Below, in pieces: positions 15,352 through 17,745 of a DNA stretch of 17,745 nt. A program made the translations under genes and the position numbers. The stretch's first letter is position 1. The number at the start of each line of letters is the position of its first letter. Source of the DNA: Coemansia sp. RSA 922 (lineage: Eukaryota > Kickxellomycota > Kickxellomycetes > Kickxellales > Kickxellaceae); the NCBI GenBank assembly GCA_027577415.1, contig JANBQS010000447.1:1-17745 (forward strand). Reading direction: 5' to 3'. The notes below the pieces were generated by a model, which was not told the DNA's origin, searched no databases, and worked only from the letters and a program-made list of their open reading frames with translations.

Positions 15352-17745
15352 TCAGAATAGTCCAAATCTCTTTTTAGAGCTGCTTTCTTGCTTGGCATTG
15401 TAGGCCCGGATATCGTCCAAGAAGCCTCTCGCCTGCATGCTCGCCTGTTGCATCCTCTCATCGATCATCTCCAGCTGCTGCCCACGCTTATCAAGCATGT
15501 TCTTGGACTCTGATATTCCTTCCAGATCCACCGCTTTACCGACTTCATCCACCGCGCGATCCGTCTCAGTTGCCATATCAGTAGAGCGTGCTGAGCGGCT
15601 GGTCTTTGGTGCCAAACCCTTATGTAGCCGCATCCCAGGCTTAGTCCCGCCCTTAGCCAGCAAGTCTCGACAGTGGCTGCCCAAAAATGCATCAATATCC
15701 TGCGAGGCATTAGATGATTTCCCCAGCAGCCATGATGTGATTCCCTTGCGCACTGGCAGTGGCGGCACCCTGACATTCGCGTCAAACATTGATTGCTGGG
15801 AGAGTCCCTCCGACATCGAGTCTGTTACTTTGGCTTGCAGCAACACGCCGCCAGGTCCCAGCAGCATGATGAGGCCGTGGTCGCTAATCTGCACTGCTGC
15901 AGAGGCAATTAGACCGCTCGCTTCGGGAATCGCCACCGCCTGCACCCGCTCCAGCCGCGGGAGAGCTAATAGCGCGACATTGGCTTGGCTATCGACTGCC
16001 ACCACTCCGCGCCACCCGGACGATAGCTCCACAAGACGTACCGCCACAAATGAACTGGCTCTTGTCGGCAAGACGTAGCTAGCGATAGGCTCAAGAGTCT
16101 TTGCCGAATGCACAGTCACTGCTCTCTGCGATCCAACAACCAGTGCCTGCGCACAGTCAGCCATCTCTCCATGGCCTGGCCGACAAGGATAAGCACCCAT
16201 GTACAAGATCGCGCCGGTTCTAGATCTCTCTACAACCACTGGAGGCGCCACCGCATCCGCAATCGCATACGCCAGTACACATCCCTGCGAAGTGCCGACT
16301 AGCACGCTTACTTGGTTGCCAAACCCAGTGTCGCCCAGCGATCCGTGCACAATATCCCTACCGAGCCGCACGACACTCACTGCGGTAACTTCAGCGCCTT
16401 TCACTGGCCACTCCGTAGTCTGAATGGCAGTGCCAGTGCCGAAAAAGACATCTCTGGCTGTGTGCCCAGAGCTCGGCGCCTGGTTGATGTTGTCAGCTAG
16501 CAACACTCGCTGTCTTGGGCTGTCAATAACCACAAGCACGCCTCCCGCGTACACCAGTGCTATAATACCGTCTTGACCCGCAGCAACGTTGACGACCTTG
16601 CGACGGAAAAACCGTGCCAGCATAAGCGGCGACATACCTGGCCGCTGCGGCCTAACCTTCCCGTTGTCGACAAGCGCTGGCGCCCCAGAGTCGATCCTAG
16701 GCCTCGAAACAGGCTTAGTGCGCGAGCTCGCCCCACCCGCTCGGTGTTGTTCAGCTGCATCCAGTTGTAGCCCATAGAGCATCCGAGACAGCTCCGTGTT
16801 TACCGCCGTCTGCTGCGACCTCCACGCCTCATGGTCAATAGGCATCGGCCGAGTCAGCCCGCTACCAGAAGAGCGGTCGACAGCGGACACTCCCAATCCC
16901 AGCATGCCAGCCTCCAAAGTATCTTCATGGTCTTGAATACGACCAGAGCTGGGTCTACCAAACGAGCCACCCGTGCTTCTCGGGCGTGCACCACGGCGGA
17001 ACAGAGTACCGATCGAGCTGGACAGTCGCTTAGAGCTACGACGAATAAAGCCCCTTTCGCTAACCGATACCGCACGACTGCGCTGAATTGCTGCCAAATC
17101 CCCAAGAGGCGCGCTCGGTGGCAAATCGCCAAGAGCAGCGGGCTCTAGTCCCGTATCGATCTTCCCTGGATGTGCTTCAAAGCCTTGCGCTGCTTGCGCA
17201 GCGAGTGCTGCGGCACTCGCCTCATCAGCGCCAACACTCAACTCGCTGGTTCCTGGATCATCGAGGTAGTACTCTGCTGCCTGCTCGCGAAGCTCGCTTG
17301 ATGGCACACAGTGCCGAGCAAGAGGAAGCGGGTGTGCGCCATTATGAAGAACGCTGATCAGCGCCTCGCCGCTGTTCATACCAAGGACCACCAAGCCGCT
17401 ATGAGCGCAGATATCGAGAGCCGAAACGTGGCCCTCAATGCCTAGGATCCACGAGGCATACCGAATGTCAAACTCGACACCCACACATGGTCTCAACAAG
17501 CCCTTGTAGATGCACCACAGAGACAGCGTTTCCTTGCTGTCGATGCTGCCAAACAGTTGCATGTCATCGTGATCCGGCCTAGCAGCAAGGCGGTCCGGAA
17601 CCGCAGCGTACTGGTGTAGATGCGACTGGTGAATGGGAGCCAACTGCGATCTCAGCCCTGGATCCAACTCGCCTTGAGCCAAGCGCACAAGAGTCGCTGG
17701 CGCCGTACTCCATACCAGCTCACCTGGAAGCTGCTCAGCAACAGG
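15352..17745 (-). CDS. SRO7: Lgl/Sro7/tomosyn-family exocytosis regulator, 5' end outside window
   Basis: 797 codons are visible and the frame is open to the window edge, so the N-terminal beta-propeller part is cut off. The residues match the second propeller of Lgl-family proteins: KETLSLWCIYKGLLRPCVGV, then VSALDICAHSGLVVLGMNSGE, later VVNVAAGQDGIIALVYAGGV followed by IDSPRQR, and VSVLVGTSQGCVLAYAIAD. A basic, Ser-rich loop (about 16940-17085) interrupts the propeller. The C-terminus has a v-SNARE-like helix, LDKRGQQLEMIDERMQQASM, with the zero-layer Arg at 15454-15456, as in tomosyn and many fungal Sro7 homologues, then a basic tail ending KKRFGLF. The family binds plasma-membrane SNAREs (Sec9/SNAP-25 type) and Rab Sec4 and controls polarised exocytosis. 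Assignment to the family is firm; Sro7-like against tomosyn-like is not resolved. Confidence 0.9.
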   Translation of the reverse strand, partial: PVAEQLPGELVWSTAPATLVRLAQGELDPGLRSQLAPIHQSHLHQYAAVPDRLAARPDHDDMQLFGSIDSKETLSLWCIYKGLLRPCVGVEFDIRYASWILGIEGHVSALDICAHSGLVVLGMNSGEALISVLHNGAHPLPLARHCVPSSELREQAAEYYLDDPGTSELSVGADEASAAALAAQAAQGFEAHPGKIDTGLEPAALGDLPPSAPLGDLAAIQRSRAVSVSERGFIRRSSKRLSSSIGTLFRRGARPRSTGGSFGRPSSGRIQDHEDTLEAGMLGLGVSAVDRSSGSGLTRPMPIDHEAWRSQQTAVNTELSRMLYGLQLDAAEQHRAGGASSRTKPVSRPRIDSGAPALVDNGKVRPQRPGMSPLMLARFFRRKVVNVAAGQDGIIALVYAGGVLVVIDSPRQRVLLADNINQAPSSGHTARDVFFGTGTAIQTTEWPVKGAEVTAVSVVRLGRDIVHGSLGDTGFGNQVSVLVGTSQGCVLAYAIADAVAPPVVVERSRTGAILYMGAYPCRPGHGEMADCAQALVVGSQRAVTVHSAKTLEPIASYVLPTRASSFVAVRLVELSSGWRGVVAVDSQANVALLALPRLERVQAVAIPEASGLIASAAVQISDHGLIMLLGPGGVLLQAKVTDSMSEGLSQQSMFDANVRVPPLPVRKGITSWLLGKSSNASQDIDAFLGSHCRDLLAKGGTKPGMRLHKGLAPKTSRSARSTDMATETDRAVDEVGKAVDLEGISESKNMLDKRGQQLEMIDERMQQASMQARGFLDDIRAYNAKQESSSKKRFGLF

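Noticed and set aside
1..17745. CRISPR array, operon or bacterial defence system
   Set aside because: No spaced short repeats are present and all recognised genes are eukaryotic, with spliceosomal introns and separate promoters.

Overview
The window looks like nuclear DNA of a fungus. The recognisable genes are eukaryotic housekeeping genes. Two of them (AFG1 and RPS25) carry canonical GT-AG introns, and the rest are uninterrupted. The compact, intron-poor layout, the fungal-type branchpoint-binding protein and the Sro7/tomosyn-type exocytosis regulator suggest an early-diverging lineage, perhaps near Kickxellales. That placement is an inference, not something the sequence proves.

Layout. 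Bases 1-2540 are an AT-rich block of decayed repeats: a 5'-truncated, frameshifted LINE-type (non-LTR) retrotransposon 3' half on the minus strand, flanked by two diverged copies (A and B) of one ~360-390 bp repeat that carries tRNA-like pol III box motifs. Bases 2560-3021 hold a 153-codon minus-strand ORF of unclear status, head to head with AFG1 and only 36 bp from it. AFG1 (two exons, 3058-4839) encodes a mitochondrial AAA+-like ATPase. RPS25 (4978-5541) encodes a small-subunit ribosomal protein whose first coding exon is just the ATG. Bases 5542-7326 are an AT-rich gene-poor stretch with one weak small-ORF candidate. Then come SWI5 (7327-7704; recombination mediator), BBP/MSL5 (7986-9941; splicing branchpoint binding) and RPE1 (10215-10880; pentose phosphate pathway), all on the plus strand. 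A small secreted protein of unknown function lies convergent to RPE1 (11068-11514, minus). Bases 11515-12414 contain a plus-strand TATA/AATAAA unit without an ORF, possibly a solo LTR. The right end has two minus-strand genes: a cytosolic-type L-asparaginase fused to ankyrin repeats (12415-15012), and a partial Lgl/Sro7/tomosyn-family gene (15352 to the window edge) ending in an R-SNARE-like helix.

The genes do not form one pathway; this is an ordinary housekeeping neighbourhood. The most noteworthy points are the start-codon intron of RPS25 with a possible stem over its 5' splice site, the large disordered insertion inside the asparaginase catalytic domain, the polybasic serine-rich loop in the Lgl-family protein, the secreted orphan, and the repeat block. 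I found no convincing new multi-gene system.
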